A stretch of 64,000 nt of DNA from Granulicella sapmiensis (GTDB lineage: Bacteria; Acidobacteriota; Terriglobia; Terriglobales; Acidobacteriaceae), in NCBI GenBank assembly GCA_026225395.1, contig JAMFSR010000021.1, positions 248,001 through 312,000 on the forward strand, given 5' to 3'. Each line of letters starts with the position of its first letter. Within the stretch, counting starts at the first letter, position 1. Made by a program: the position numbers and the translations under genes. Positions 7,875 through 15,733 of the stretch are shown here, one piece after another. The notes under the pieces are model-generated. The model made no database searches. It was not told the origin of the DNA and saw nothing but the letters and a program-made list of their open reading frames with translations.

Positions 7875-9039
7875 GTATCAACAAGGCAGTTTGAGGAAAG
7901 TCATGCGGAAGTCTGGCGAAGAGGTTTGGGAGTACCGATACAGGGACAAGTCTCTGCCCGGTTCCCCCATGCGTCAGATCACGCTATCCGTAACGGAGTA
8001 TCCAACCGAAAAGAAAGCTCGCGTTGCACTGCAAGAGCAACTGCTTAGGATGAATGGGGCAGAGGCATTTAGGGCACGGTTAGAGCCAACGTTCGGGGTT
8101 GTCATTGATCGTTTCGTCATCGTGGAGCGTCTAGCAGAGATATTGGCGCAAAGCCCCGGCGAAGTAAATGGAGATGGTCTCGCTTACAGCACGGCAGCGG
8201 GATACACCTCATACATCAGCAGGCACATTCGGCCACGGTGGGGAAATACCCCCCTAAGCAAGATGCGCCCCTTGGACGTTGCCGATTGGCTTCGCAGTCT
8301 GCCACTCGCCCCGAAAACCCAAGCGCACATCAAGCGGGTTCTGCACCTGCTTTTTGAGCGCGCGATGCTTTGGGGTCTAATCGACGTTCAACGCAACCCT
8401 TTGGAGCTCGTCCGTATCAAGGGCGGCAGCCGAAGGCAGAAAATACTCGTCACTCTCACAAGTGAAGAGTTCATTGATTTGATCGGCAAGTTGCGGGAGC
8501 CTGTTCGCACAATGGCGATTGTTGCCATGTGTACTGGCCTTCGTATCTCTGAAGTTCTCGCCTTGGAATGGGAGAACTTGGATTTCATGGCAGGAACTAT
8601 GCTTGTCGAGCGCGCGGTCGTCAACGGAAGGATTGGTCCCACCAAGACTGAGACTTCCAAAGACTACGTGCCACTCGACGGTGAACTCGCCACGGTGCTC
8701 CATGCGTGGCAGGAGGAGCTCGGTCGGAACAATGGCCTAGTGTTCCCTTCTCCACTCACAGGCGGTTGCTATCACGCTGGGATGCTTCAGAAGCTTCACC
8801 TGAAGCCTGCCGGCGAGAGTATTGGTATCAAGGGGCTCGGGTGGCATGCATTCAGGCATTCCTACCGTGGGCTGCTAGATGAGTCAGGAGCCAATGCAGG
8901 TATGCAAAAGGGCCTCATGCGTCACGCCAATATCAGCACGACCATGAACACCTATGGACGCGCAGCGATCAAGGCGAAGCAGGAAGCCAACAGCAAAGTG
9001 GTGCAGATGATCCTGCCCAGAAAGGCTCTCTGCGCTTAG
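7855..9039 (+). CDS. int: Tyrosine recombinase (phage integrase)
   Basis: 394 residues. The N-terminal part holds an arm-binding-like region (QQGSLRKVMRKSGEEVWEYRYRD) and a SAM-like core-binding domain. The catalytic domain shows the first Arg in CTGLRISEVLALEW, the HxxR box in HAFRHSY, then MRHANISTTMNTYGRA with the second His and the Tyr nucleophile, so all expected active-site residues are present. Start TTG 7855 overlaps the excisionase-like gene. It integrates the element at the adjacent tRNA-Asn. Confidence 0.93.
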   Translation: MKHTRDRYQQGSLRKVMRKSGEEVWEYRYRDKSLPGSPMRQITLSVTEYPTEKKARVALQEQLLRMNGAEAFRARLEPTFGVVIDRFVIVERLAEILAQSPGEVNGDGLAYSTAAGYTSYISRHIRPRWGNTPLSKMRPLDVADWLRSLPLAPKTQAHIKRVLHLLFERAMLWGLIDVQRNPLELVRIKGGSRRQKILVTLTSEEFIDLIGKLREPVRTMAIVAMCTGLRISEVLALEWENLDFMAGTMLVERAVVNGRIGPTKTETSKDYVPLDGELATVLHAWQEELGRNNGLVFPSPLTGGCYHAGMLQKLHLKPAGESIGIKGLGWHAFRHSYRGLLDESGANAGMQKGLMRHANISTTMNTYGRAAIKAKQEANSKVVQMILPRKALCA

Positions 9040-9095
9040 TGTGGGGTTCTGTGGGGTTGTACTTTTGAAGGGCTGCATCTAAACCCTTTAGAATC

Positions 9096-9170
<75 letters not shown>

Positions 9171-9307
9171 TCATGCGAGAATACGCTGGCAACCGGGCGG
9201 TTGCGCTCCTTCAGTTATAACAAATCGCCATAAGCAGGTCAAAGAGGAGACAGCTGTTTCCGACGGAGCACCACACGCAGTATCATGCTCTTCAATGGAG
9301 GATTGCC

Positions 9308-9886
9308 ATGCCGCGAATTTCTCGCCTGACCCGCTCTGAGGTCGATCCCGCCCTTCGCCCTATCTACGATCGTTTTCTTCGAGAGCGCGGCAATGTGCCC
9401 TATTTCTTTCGCACGGTTGCCCATCGGCCGGAAATCATGGAAACCATGGCCGCCCATATGAAGGCCGTTCTCTCCACCGGAACCCTGTCCACCAAGCTGA
9501 AAGAGTTGGTGGTGGTTCGCACCTCGCAGATCAATTGCACGGCATACTGCCTGGCAAGCCACACAGCCATTTCCCTTAAGCTGGGATGGACGCCGGAACA
9601 ATTGGAAGGGCTCAAGAACTGGCGCGGCAACGCGATGTTCAGCGAAGCGGAACAGGAAGCCATTCATCTGGCCGAAGTCATGACACTGCACTCTCACGAG
9701 TACACCGACGAGGATATGACGAGACTGCGGCGCTTTTATTCTGAAGGCGAAGTCGTAGAGTTGCTGGCCGCGATCGGATTATTCAACTATTTCAACCGGT
9801 TCAACAACATGCTGCAAATGGAGCCGACAAAGCCTGCAACTGCCGAAGAGCTAGCCGAGGCCGGCGTCGAACCGGTATCCGTTTAG
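9308..9886 (+). CDS. AhpD-like / carboxymuconolactone decarboxylase family protein
   Basis: 192 residues, ATG with GGAGG seven bases upstream. The core KELVVVRTSQINCTAYCLASHTAISLKLG carries the CxxxCxxxH motif of AhpD-type peroxidase-related proteins, which use the cysteine pair for thiol-based peroxide reduction. Many proteins of this form remain without known substrate. All-helical, no signal peptide. It stands alone just outside the prophage, convergent with the CAP-domain gene. Confidence 0.85.
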   Translation: MPRISRLTRSEVDPALRPIYDRFLRERGNVPYFFRTVAHRPEIMETMAAHMKAVLSTGTLSTKLKELVVVRTSQINCTAYCLASHTAISLKLGWTPEQLEGLKNWRGNAMFSEAEQEAIHLAEVMTLHSHEYTDEDMTRLRRFYSEGEVVELLAAIGLFNYFNRFNNMLQMEPTKPATAEELAEAGVEPVSV

Positions 9887-9895
9887 CGGCTCGCG

Positions 9896-10666
9896 TTACG
9901 GATACAGCAGCACGGCAATGTTGAAAGCTGTGAATGGCTGGCTTCCGTGCGGAGCGCAAGCTCCTACAGCCGCCTGGTGAAACTTACCCGTTCCCAGTTC
10001 TGTCTTCAGGGCATCTGGTAGACGTGTCAAATCGCCTGCGGTATACCGCATAACGAACCATGGGCGTCGCGTTCCCGCGTAACCGGTCTCCATCGAGCAG
10101 GTACGCCGCACATCATCCGAAGTCGGAATAAGTTCCAGTGGCGCAGCAGAGAGCAACAGAGAGCTGACCTTTGTCTCTTGTTCGGAAAAGGAAAGTGTAG
10201 CTACCGTGCGCCCGAAGTCCTGGACTGCATAAAGCTGTCCATCCCGGCGAAGCACGCTGATCCCCACCGAATCTACCTGCGGATCAAGCAGATTTGCACG
10301 GTGGCCGGGTGAATTCATCCACGCATCGTGAATGCGGACCGCAGTGGGAGCTTCGGCAACATTTTCGGCGATTTCGCTAAATCTGGCACCGGCTCTCCGG
10401 CCACGGTCGGCGAGTTCTGCTTCACCCGGATACTGATGCGAGATGGAAGCCCGCGCGGCCATCTCCTGGGCATGACCCTGCGCCGCACGGTAAAGAGCTG
10501 CATCCCAGTGAAGGGCTGGTAATCCGCGCTGGACGCGTTCAGCATTGGCTGCGGAAAACAGATACTGTTCCGCAACCGAACTTTGGGACTGTGCTCCTGC
10601 AGCCGGACCCGATATCGCCAGAAGCGAAAGGAACAAAACCGACAATAGAGCCCACAAACGCTTCAT
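9896..10666 (-). CDS. Secreted CAP-domain (SCP-like) protein
   Basis: 256 residues with a Sec signal peptide (MKRLWALLSVLFLSLLAISGPAAGA). Residues about 35-150 are a CAP domain: NAERVQRGLPALHWDAALYRAAQGHAQEMA, IAENVAE, IHDAWMNSPGHRANLLDPQVDSVGISV, including the conserved HRxNLL box. The C-terminal 90 residues are unassigned. CAP proteins are extracytoplasmic; bacterial members have poorly known roles. No operon partner is evident. Confidence 0.85.
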   Translation of the reverse strand: MKRLWALLSVLFLSLLAISGPAAGAQSQSSVAEQYLFSAANAERVQRGLPALHWDAALYRAAQGHAQEMAARASISHQYPGEAELADRGRRAGARFSEIAENVAEAPTAVRIHDAWMNSPGHRANLLDPQVDSVGISVLRRDGQLYAVQDFGRTVATLSFSEQETKVSSLLLSAAPLELIPTSDDVRRTCSMETGYAGTRRPWFVMRYTAGDLTRLPDALKTELGTGKFHQAAVGACAPHGSQPFTAFNIAVLLYP

Positions 10667-10721
10667 AGAGATTGGAACCCCGATTTTTCATCTCCGATGC
10701 GTTTCATCCTGAATCCGCACG

Positions 10722-11501
10722 TCAGACCGCCGAATTAGGCTCCGGTGCCGGCAAACGGTCGCGATAGCGTGCCATCAGTCCAAATAGCTTGCGAGCCCCC
10801 CAGTAGCGCGGGAGATAACGGCTCGGCTCGGAAATAGAGCGAAAAAGCCAACCCAGATAGAAGGTATCAGCCCAGACCGGGATATGAACCTGATCGCCGC
10901 TAAGAAAAGCAATGGCGGCACCGATGCAGTGGATCGCCGGCAAATAACTTGCATTGCGCTTCAGAAACAGGCCCAGCCGCTCTTGCGTTCCCCCGCCGAT
11001 GGTCACGACCACATGCACCGGCCGAGTGCGTTCAACGAGTTCGATCAGTGCATCGTCCTGAATCTCTTTGCCATACATCGGTGCCATGTAAACGTTGTCC
11101 GCCGGAATCTCAATGCCCTGCTCTACAAGCCAATCCCGGTTGCACTTGGCGCTCACCGGACTCGCCATGATCCAGAGCGTGTTCCCCGGCTCACGAAGAT
11201 CGGGCTGGCGCAGCAGGCACCGCAGGTACTCCAGGCCCGAAAGCCTCGTTATCCAATGAAAGCTGAGGCAGTTCCAGATCAGCACCATAAAGCTGGAATC
11301 CGTAATAGCGACGTCGGCGTTCACGAGCGCTTCCCGATAAGCGGAGTTGGTCGGAAGATCCTTGAGCGCAGGAGCAGCCGGAACAACCAGCAAGCCGCCA
11401 TGCTTCATAAGCTCCACTGCTTCCTCGGCCGAGCCGTGGAAAAAGTCGATGCCCAGAATCCGGGTTTGTCGGCGGGAAGCCGGTTGCGACTCAGAGGCCA
11501 T
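10722..11501 (-). CDS. WecG/TagA/CpsF-family glycosyltransferase (GT26)
   Basis: 259 residues. The C-terminal half has the family signature: VTIGGGTQERLGLFLKRN, IHCIGAAIAFLSGD and PVWADTFYLGWLFRSISEPSRYLPRYW, matching the GLEWLfRL-EPrRl-RY region of N-acetylmannosaminyl transferases. The N-terminal part has AITDSSFMV where the family usually has a catalytic Asp in ADG-like text. Such enzymes add a sugar to a lipid-linked precursor of a surface polysaccharide. It follows the GDP-mannose epimerase-like gene by five bases and is surely co-transcribed. Confidence 0.82.
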   Translation of the reverse strand: MASESQPASRRQTRILGIDFFHGSAEEAVELMKHGGLLVVPAAPALKDLPTNSAYREALVNADVAITDSSFMVLIWNCLSFHWITRLSGLEYLRCLLRQPDLREPGNTLWIMASPVSAKCNRDWLVEQGIEIPADNVYMAPMYGKEIQDDALIELVERTRPVHVVVTIGGGTQERLGLFLKRNASYLPAIHCIGAAIAFLSGDQVHIPVWADTFYLGWLFRSISEPSRYLPRYWGARKLFGLMARYRDRLPAPEPNSAV

Positions 11502-11506
11502 TTGGG

Positions 11507-12499
11507 CTATTTACCCTTCGTGCCGGTTGCAATCTGCTCTTCGATCCAGCGGTATGTTCGTTCCATGCCGTCACGCAGTCGGATAGACGGCTCCCAGCCA
11601 AGCTTTTCCAGGATCAAAGTGTTGTCGCTGTTGCGCCCGTTGACACCCTTGGGCGCATCCAGCTGATAGTGACGCGTTAGTTTTACACCTGCGATATCTT
11701 CCACAATGTCGACCAGTTGATTGATGGTGACTAACTCGCTCGAACCAAGGTTGATCGGCTCGTCGATATCGCTTTCCATGATCATCTGCGATCCCTTCAC
11801 GCAGTCATCGATGTACATGAAACTTCGGGTCTGCTTCCCATCTCCCCATATGTTGATCTCATGCTTGCCCGAGTTCTTCGCTTCGATGACCTTGCGACAC
11901 ATCGCGGCGGGAGCCTTTTCACGGCCTCCGTCCCAGGTTCCTTCCGGGCCGTAGACGTTGTGGTACCGCGCGACACGGCAGACCAGGCCATAATCTTCTT
12001 CAAAGTGACGGCACATCCGCTCGCTGAAAAGCTTTTCCCAGCCATAACCATCCTCTGGAAGCGCCGGATAGGCATCGGACTCCTTCAGCGCGACAACATC
12101 AGGATTAGTCTGCTTTTCGCCGTTATACACGCAGGCCGAGGAGGAATAGAAAAACCGTTTGACCCCTGCGTCCTTTGCCGCCATGAGCATGTGCGTATTG
12201 GTCAGCACGCTCAACATGCAGAGAGCCTTGTTGTTCTCAATGAAGCCCATACCGCCCATATCAGCGGCCAGCTGATAAACCAGCGACGTATCCGCGGTGG
12301 CGATTTCGCAGTTTGCCTTGTCTTTCAGATCCAGAGATAGATTCTCGACACCGTCTGTCTTCTGATACCACTCATCGAGAGACTTGATGTCCACCGCTCG
12401 AACCACGTTGACCCCGTCTGCAATTAGGCTCTTTACAAGATGGCCTCCGATGAACCCGCCCGCACCGCACACAACTGCCGTCTCGCCCTCGAATCTCAT
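11507..12499 (-). CDS. GDP-mannose 3,5-epimerase-like SDR protein
   Basis: 330 residues, extended SDR fold: GAGGFIGGHLVKSL for NAD near the N-terminus, YGWEK as the YxxxK pair. Several stretches closely follow plant GDP-mannose 3,5-epimerase: AADMGGMGFIENN, SSSACVYN (with the catalytic Cys), HNVYGPEGTWDGGREKAPAAMCRK (with the catalytic Lys), GDGKQTRSFMYIDDCVKG and GRNSDN. The enzyme would form GDP-L-galactose or GDP-L-gulose from GDP-mannose. Good ribosome binding site (TGGAG). In operon with a WecG/TagA glycosyltransferase, so the product probably feeds a surface glycan. A different GDP/dTDP-sugar epimerase is possible. Confidence 0.8.
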   Translation of the reverse strand: MRFEGETAVVCGAGGFIGGHLVKSLIADGVNVVRAVDIKSLDEWYQKTDGVENLSLDLKDKANCEIATADTSLVYQLAADMGGMGFIENNKALCMLSVLTNTHMLMAAKDAGVKRFFYSSSACVYNGEKQTNPDVVALKESDAYPALPEDGYGWEKLFSERMCRHFEEDYGLVCRVARYHNVYGPEGTWDGGREKAPAAMCRKVIEAKNSGKHEINIWGDGKQTRSFMYIDDCVKGSQMIMESDIDEPINLGSSELVTINQLVDIVEDIAGVKLTRHYQLDAPKGVNGRNSDNTLILEKLGWEPSIRLRDGMERTYRWIEEQIATGTKGK

Positions 12500-12702
12500 T
12501 CAGCACTCCAATAGTTCATATAAAAATGCGTTCGGTTCTTCGATCCACCGTCGGATGTTCTCTAATAATCTTGTTCCGTTCCTCTAGTCTATGTGCCAGT
12601 CTCCGAATGTCAAGAAATGTTCGAATCTGAAGAATCTCGGCAAGATAGAGCTATCATCGCTGAATAAAGTCCGCTAGGAGCGGTACCCTTCAGTTCACGA
12701 AT

Positions 12703-13542
12703 ATGTCTATACAGCGAATCAGGCAGTATCCGCTTTCCGCAATAGGAATAACAGTACTGTTGGCGTTCATGATGTGCGCGATCTTTGCGCCGTTGCTGGC
12801 GCCCCACGATCCTGCACAACTAAGTCTAACCGCAAGGCTCTTGCCTCCTTCCACAGCCCACTGGTTTGGCACCGACGAATTGGGGCGGGATGTGCTCTCG
12901 CGAACCATTTATGGTGCGCGAATCTCACTGACGGTTGCTGTGGCGGTTGTTTCGCTCTCTTTAGTCCTGGGATTAGTGATGGGATCCCTTGCCGGCTTTT
13001 ACGGAGGTTTAACCGATACGATTGTGAATATTTATGTGAGCAACGCCTTTCTGGCCCTCCCGGGAATCCTGCTCGCCGTCGCTTTCGTAGCCTTTCTCGG
13101 CCCAAGCCTGGGCAACCTGATCCTGGCGCTCGCGTTGGCGAGTTGGGTCAACTATGCGCGCCTCGTGCGGGCGCAAGTGCTGGCCATGAAAGAACGCGAG
13201 TTCGTGCAGGCAGCAAGATCGTTGGGTGCGAGCAATCTTCGCCTGATGGTGCGACATATTCTGCCCAACATCGTGCAGCCGCTGATTGTCCAGGCGGCTG
13301 TAGGTATGGCCGCCGCTGTTCTGGCTGAAGCAACTCTGAGCTTTCTCGGGCTCGGCGTTCAGCCTCCAACCCCCACCTGGGGAGCGATGCTCAACGACGC
13401 CCGTTCCCATCTGTTCGACTCACCCTATCTCGTCTTCTTCCCTGCCGCGGCTCTCGCGCTCTGCGTGCTGGCCTTCAACTTCATCGGTGATGGCCTGCGA
13501 GACTTCCTCGACCCTCGCTCCGGTCATCACGGAGCGCAATAA
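12703..13542 (+). CDS. ABC transporter permease, DppC/OppC type
   Basis: 279 residues, about six membrane helices, with the family N-terminal box HWFGTDELGRDVLSRTIYGARISL and the EAA loop EFVQAARSLGASNLRLMVRHILPN that docks the ATPase. Ends with FNFIGDGLRDFLDPR. It would form the inner-membrane channel of a peptide or nickel importer with a DppB-type partner. That partner is encoded at 14792 on the opposite strand; no binding protein or ATPase is in the window. Confidence 0.9.
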   Translation: MSIQRIRQYPLSAIGITVLLAFMMCAIFAPLLAPHDPAQLSLTARLLPPSTAHWFGTDELGRDVLSRTIYGARISLTVAVAVVSLSLVLGLVMGSLAGFYGGLTDTIVNIYVSNAFLALPGILLAVAFVAFLGPSLGNLILALALASWVNYARLVRAQVLAMKEREFVQAARSLGASNLRLMVRHILPNIVQPLIVQAAVGMAAAVLAEATLSFLGLGVQPPTPTWGAMLNDARSHLFDSPYLVFFPAAALALCVLAFNFIGDGLRDFLDPRSGHHGAQ

Positions 13543-13561
13543 GGCTGCGCAAGAGATACCT

Positions 13562-14020
13562 ATGCTCATCGGCGTGATCTCGGACACACACGGCCTGCTG
13601 CGGCCTCAGGCGCTGGACGCAATGTCAGGTGTAGAACATATCCTCCACGCGGGAGACATCGGTAACGCGGACATCCTCGATCAACTGCGTGCAATCGCTC
13701 CAGTAACCGCGATCCGCGGCAACGTCGACCTCCACGGTCCTTGCGCCGCTCTGCCAGCGACCGAAGCCATAGAGCTGGGCGGCTGCTTCCTCTACATGGT
13801 CCATGCCCTCGAGGACCTTGACCTGAACCCACGCGCTGCAAAGATCGATGTCGTAGTCTATGGACACTCCCACAAGCCATCGGCTATCGCACGCGATGAT
13901 GTCCTGTATCTGAACCCCGGCAGCGCGGGCCCGCGGCGCTTTTCTTTGCCGGTCACTCTTTCGTTGCTGCGCCTGGAAGGCGGCCGTGCAACAGCCCAGC
14001 TCGTCGAACTTGCCGTCTAG
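13562..14020 (+). CDS. YfcE/MJ0936-type metallophosphoesterase
   Basis: 152 residues. Metal-binding motifs of calcineurin-like phosphodiesterases are in order: SDTHG near the N-terminus, HAGDIG, RGNVD, then VYGHSHKPS and LNPGS. Size is typical of the small YfcE family, which hydrolyses phosphodiesters in vitro. The ATG at 13562 was chosen because the domain begins right there; the frame extends upstream into dppC, from which it is separated by 19 bases, so it probably shares that transcript. Confidence 0.88.
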   Translation: MLIGVISDTHGLLRPQALDAMSGVEHILHAGDIGNADILDQLRAIAPVTAIRGNVDLHGPCAALPATEAIELGGCFLYMVHALEDLDLNPRAAKIDVVVYGHSHKPSAIARDDVLYLNPGSAGPRRFSLPVTLSLLRLEGGRATAQLVELAV

Positions 14021-14784
14021 AGTGTTCCCTGGGATGCCTTCGCCGGCACCGCAACAGGAGTCGGCGAAGGCTGTTCCGGCAGTGCCGTCGCGGGGATAGG
14101 CACCGGGTGCGCGCCGCTCTTCTCCCACTTCAACACCACTGTCGAAAGAATGCTGGTCATGCGCTCCTCGATGTCATGCATCTGCCGGAGGGTAATCTCC
14201 TGTGCTCCACTGCTCTCAGGGCAAAAAGTATTTACCACGAGATCGAATCGATAACAGGCTCCCTTGCGAAAAGCCGTATAAACCTCATCGCGTGCCTCCA
14301 CGCAAATGCTGCCGTGTTCGTCGTGTCCGTGTAAAAAGTCCATGCCACCAATGTTCTGGATGTCTTTCTCCGGAGCATTGTCACTCCTCGTTTGAAGATC
14401 CGATCTAACCTCTTCCTTCTCCGGTGGCGTCCCTGTGACTTGACGCTCACATTCACGATCCGTCGTGTGTGGCTCCACGCTGTAATAAAATAACGCCCCG
14501 CTGAGCGTCGACATCGGGAATGGATTGAAGTCGAGAGTGGCCACAGCACGCATCTCCGACCGCGGCAACGCCGAACGCGCATCCAGCCGGAAGGTACTGA
14601 TCTCTCGGTCCTTGCGTGTGAGGTTCCAGCCCGGAGGAACACGAAACCGCACACCGTACCGCGAGTCGCTGAAGTTACGCGTCGTGTCCCTTGCCGGCGT
14701 AGCCGTTGGCACGCCGATCTGAGCACGGCCCATCGTTGTCACGAGAGCTGCCGCTGCGAGGATGAAGTAAGCGTCTCGAGACAT
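14017..14784 (-). CDS. Secreted protein of unknown function
   Basis: 255 residues from ATG 14784, beginning with a signal peptide (MSRDAYFILAAAALVTTMGRAQ). A central domain (YGVRFRVPPGWNLTRKDREISTFRLDA...) looks like a beta-rich periplasmic domain of the kind with a PPGW-type opening, and the C-terminus is Pro/Ala-rich. No catalytic motif seen. It starts seven bases after the DppB gene stop and overlaps the end of the convergent phosphoesterase gene by four bases. Confidence 0.7.
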   Translation of the reverse strand: MSRDAYFILAAAALVTTMGRAQIGVPTATPARDTTRNFSDSRYGVRFRVPPGWNLTRKDREISTFRLDARSALPRSEMRAVATLDFNPFPMSTLSGALFYYSVEPHTTDRECERQVTGTPPEKEEVRSDLQTRSDNAPEKDIQNIGGMDFLHGHDEHGSICVEARDEVYTAFRKGACYRFDLVVNTFCPESSGAQEITLRQMHDIEERMTSILSTVVLKWEKSGAHPVPIPATALPEQPSPTPVAVPAKASQGTL

Positions 14785-14791
14785 TTGCACC

Positions 14792-15733
14792 TTAGCGACG
14801 CATGCGCGGATCGGCGACCGCGTAAGCAGCATCGGTGAGCAGGTTGACCAGCACATACGTCAAACCCACCGTCAGAATGCAGCCCTGAACCAAAGCATAA
14901 TCGCGGTTCGAGATCGCAGAAAGCGTAAGCCGACCGAGCCCGGGCCAACTGAAGATCGTCTCGGTAACAATAGCGCCAGCCAGCAGTGAACCAAACTGTA
15001 AACCCACCACCGTCAGCACCGGATTCAGCGCATTTCGCAGCGCATGTCGGAGCACAACGGTCCGCTCCGGCAGGCCTTTGGCTCTGGCGGTACGAATGTA
15101 GTCCTGGCCAAGTTCTTCCAGCATGGATGTACGCACCATGCGCGTAAGGATCGCCGCCATGCCAAGCCCAAGCGTAACCGCCGGAAGGATCAGATGACGC
15201 AGAAACTGCGCCGTGCCTACTCCCGCACCAGAAACCGGAAGCCAGCCAAGACCGATCGAGAAGACCACAATCAGGATGGGCCCAAGCGCGAAGTTAGGAA
15301 ACGACAGGCCTGTAAGACTGAGCAGGCCAAGTCCCCTATCTTGCCAACGATTTCGTCGCGTAGCCGAGTAAACCCCCGCAGGAATAGCTAGACCAATACC
15401 AATGACCATCGCTGCAGCTGTGAGGGCCAGCGTGTAGGGATACCGCTGCAGCACCAGGTGCAACACCGTGTCGTGCAGCCGCAACGAGCGCCCCAGATCG
15501 GCGTGGAAGATCCCCCGCCAGTAGCGCAGATACTGCTCACTTAGCGGCGCATCGAGACCGTATGCGTGACGCAGACCGGAGATGTCCGCGGCCGATGCGC
15601 CATCACCGAGCATCTGCGCAATGGGATCACCAGGAACGATGTGGATGAGCAGAAACACGACAGTGACAACGAGCCAAAGCACCGGCAAGGTGGTCAGCGT
15701 TCGCTTGAGGATGTTTCTAACTCTCGGGTTCAA
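14792..15733 (-). CDS. ABC transporter permease, DppB/OppB type
   Basis: 313 residues with the N-terminal LLIHIVPGDPIAQMLGDGAS box, six predicted helices and the EAA loop LGQDYIRTARAKGLPERTVVLRHALRNALNPVLT. C-terminus TETIFSWPGLGRLTLSAISNRDYALVQGCIL is typical. It overlaps the end of the upstream CorC-like gene by four bases (ATGA). Its natural partner, a DppC-type permease, lies 2 kb away on the other strand, so the pair has been split by rearrangement or belongs to different transporters. Confidence 0.9.
   Translation of the reverse strand: MNPRVRNILKRTLTTLPVLWLVVTVVFLLIHIVPGDPIAQMLGDGASAADISGLRHAYGLDAPLSEQYLRYWRGIFHADLGRSLRLHDTVLHLVLQRYPYTLALTAAAMVIGIGLAIPAGVYSATRRNRWQDRGLGLLSLTGLSFPNFALGPILIVVFSIGLGWLPVSGAGVGTAQFLRHLILPAVTLGLGMAAILTRMVRTSMLEELGQDYIRTARAKGLPERTVVLRHALRNALNPVLTVVGLQFGSLLAGAIVTETIFSWPGLGRLTLSAISNRDYALVQGCILTVGLTYVLVNLLTDAAYAVADPRMRR

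Larger units (their letters stand above)
1..9095. mobile_element. Right end of an integrated prophage or phage-derived island
   Basis: A tyrosine integrase ends 56 bases from the 3' end of tRNA-Asn, the usual layout for an element inserted into a tRNA gene. Inside lie an excisionase-like gene, a tail tape-measure gene and many small genes of no known family, several with TTG starts behind good ribosome binding sites. The host-type genes begin directly beyond the tRNA. The left boundary lies outside the window, so neither size nor the second attachment site can be seen. The tRNA 3' end (around 9096-9125) is the likely attachment core. Only one structural phage gene is visible, so whether the element is intact cannot be judged. 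Confidence 0.8.
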
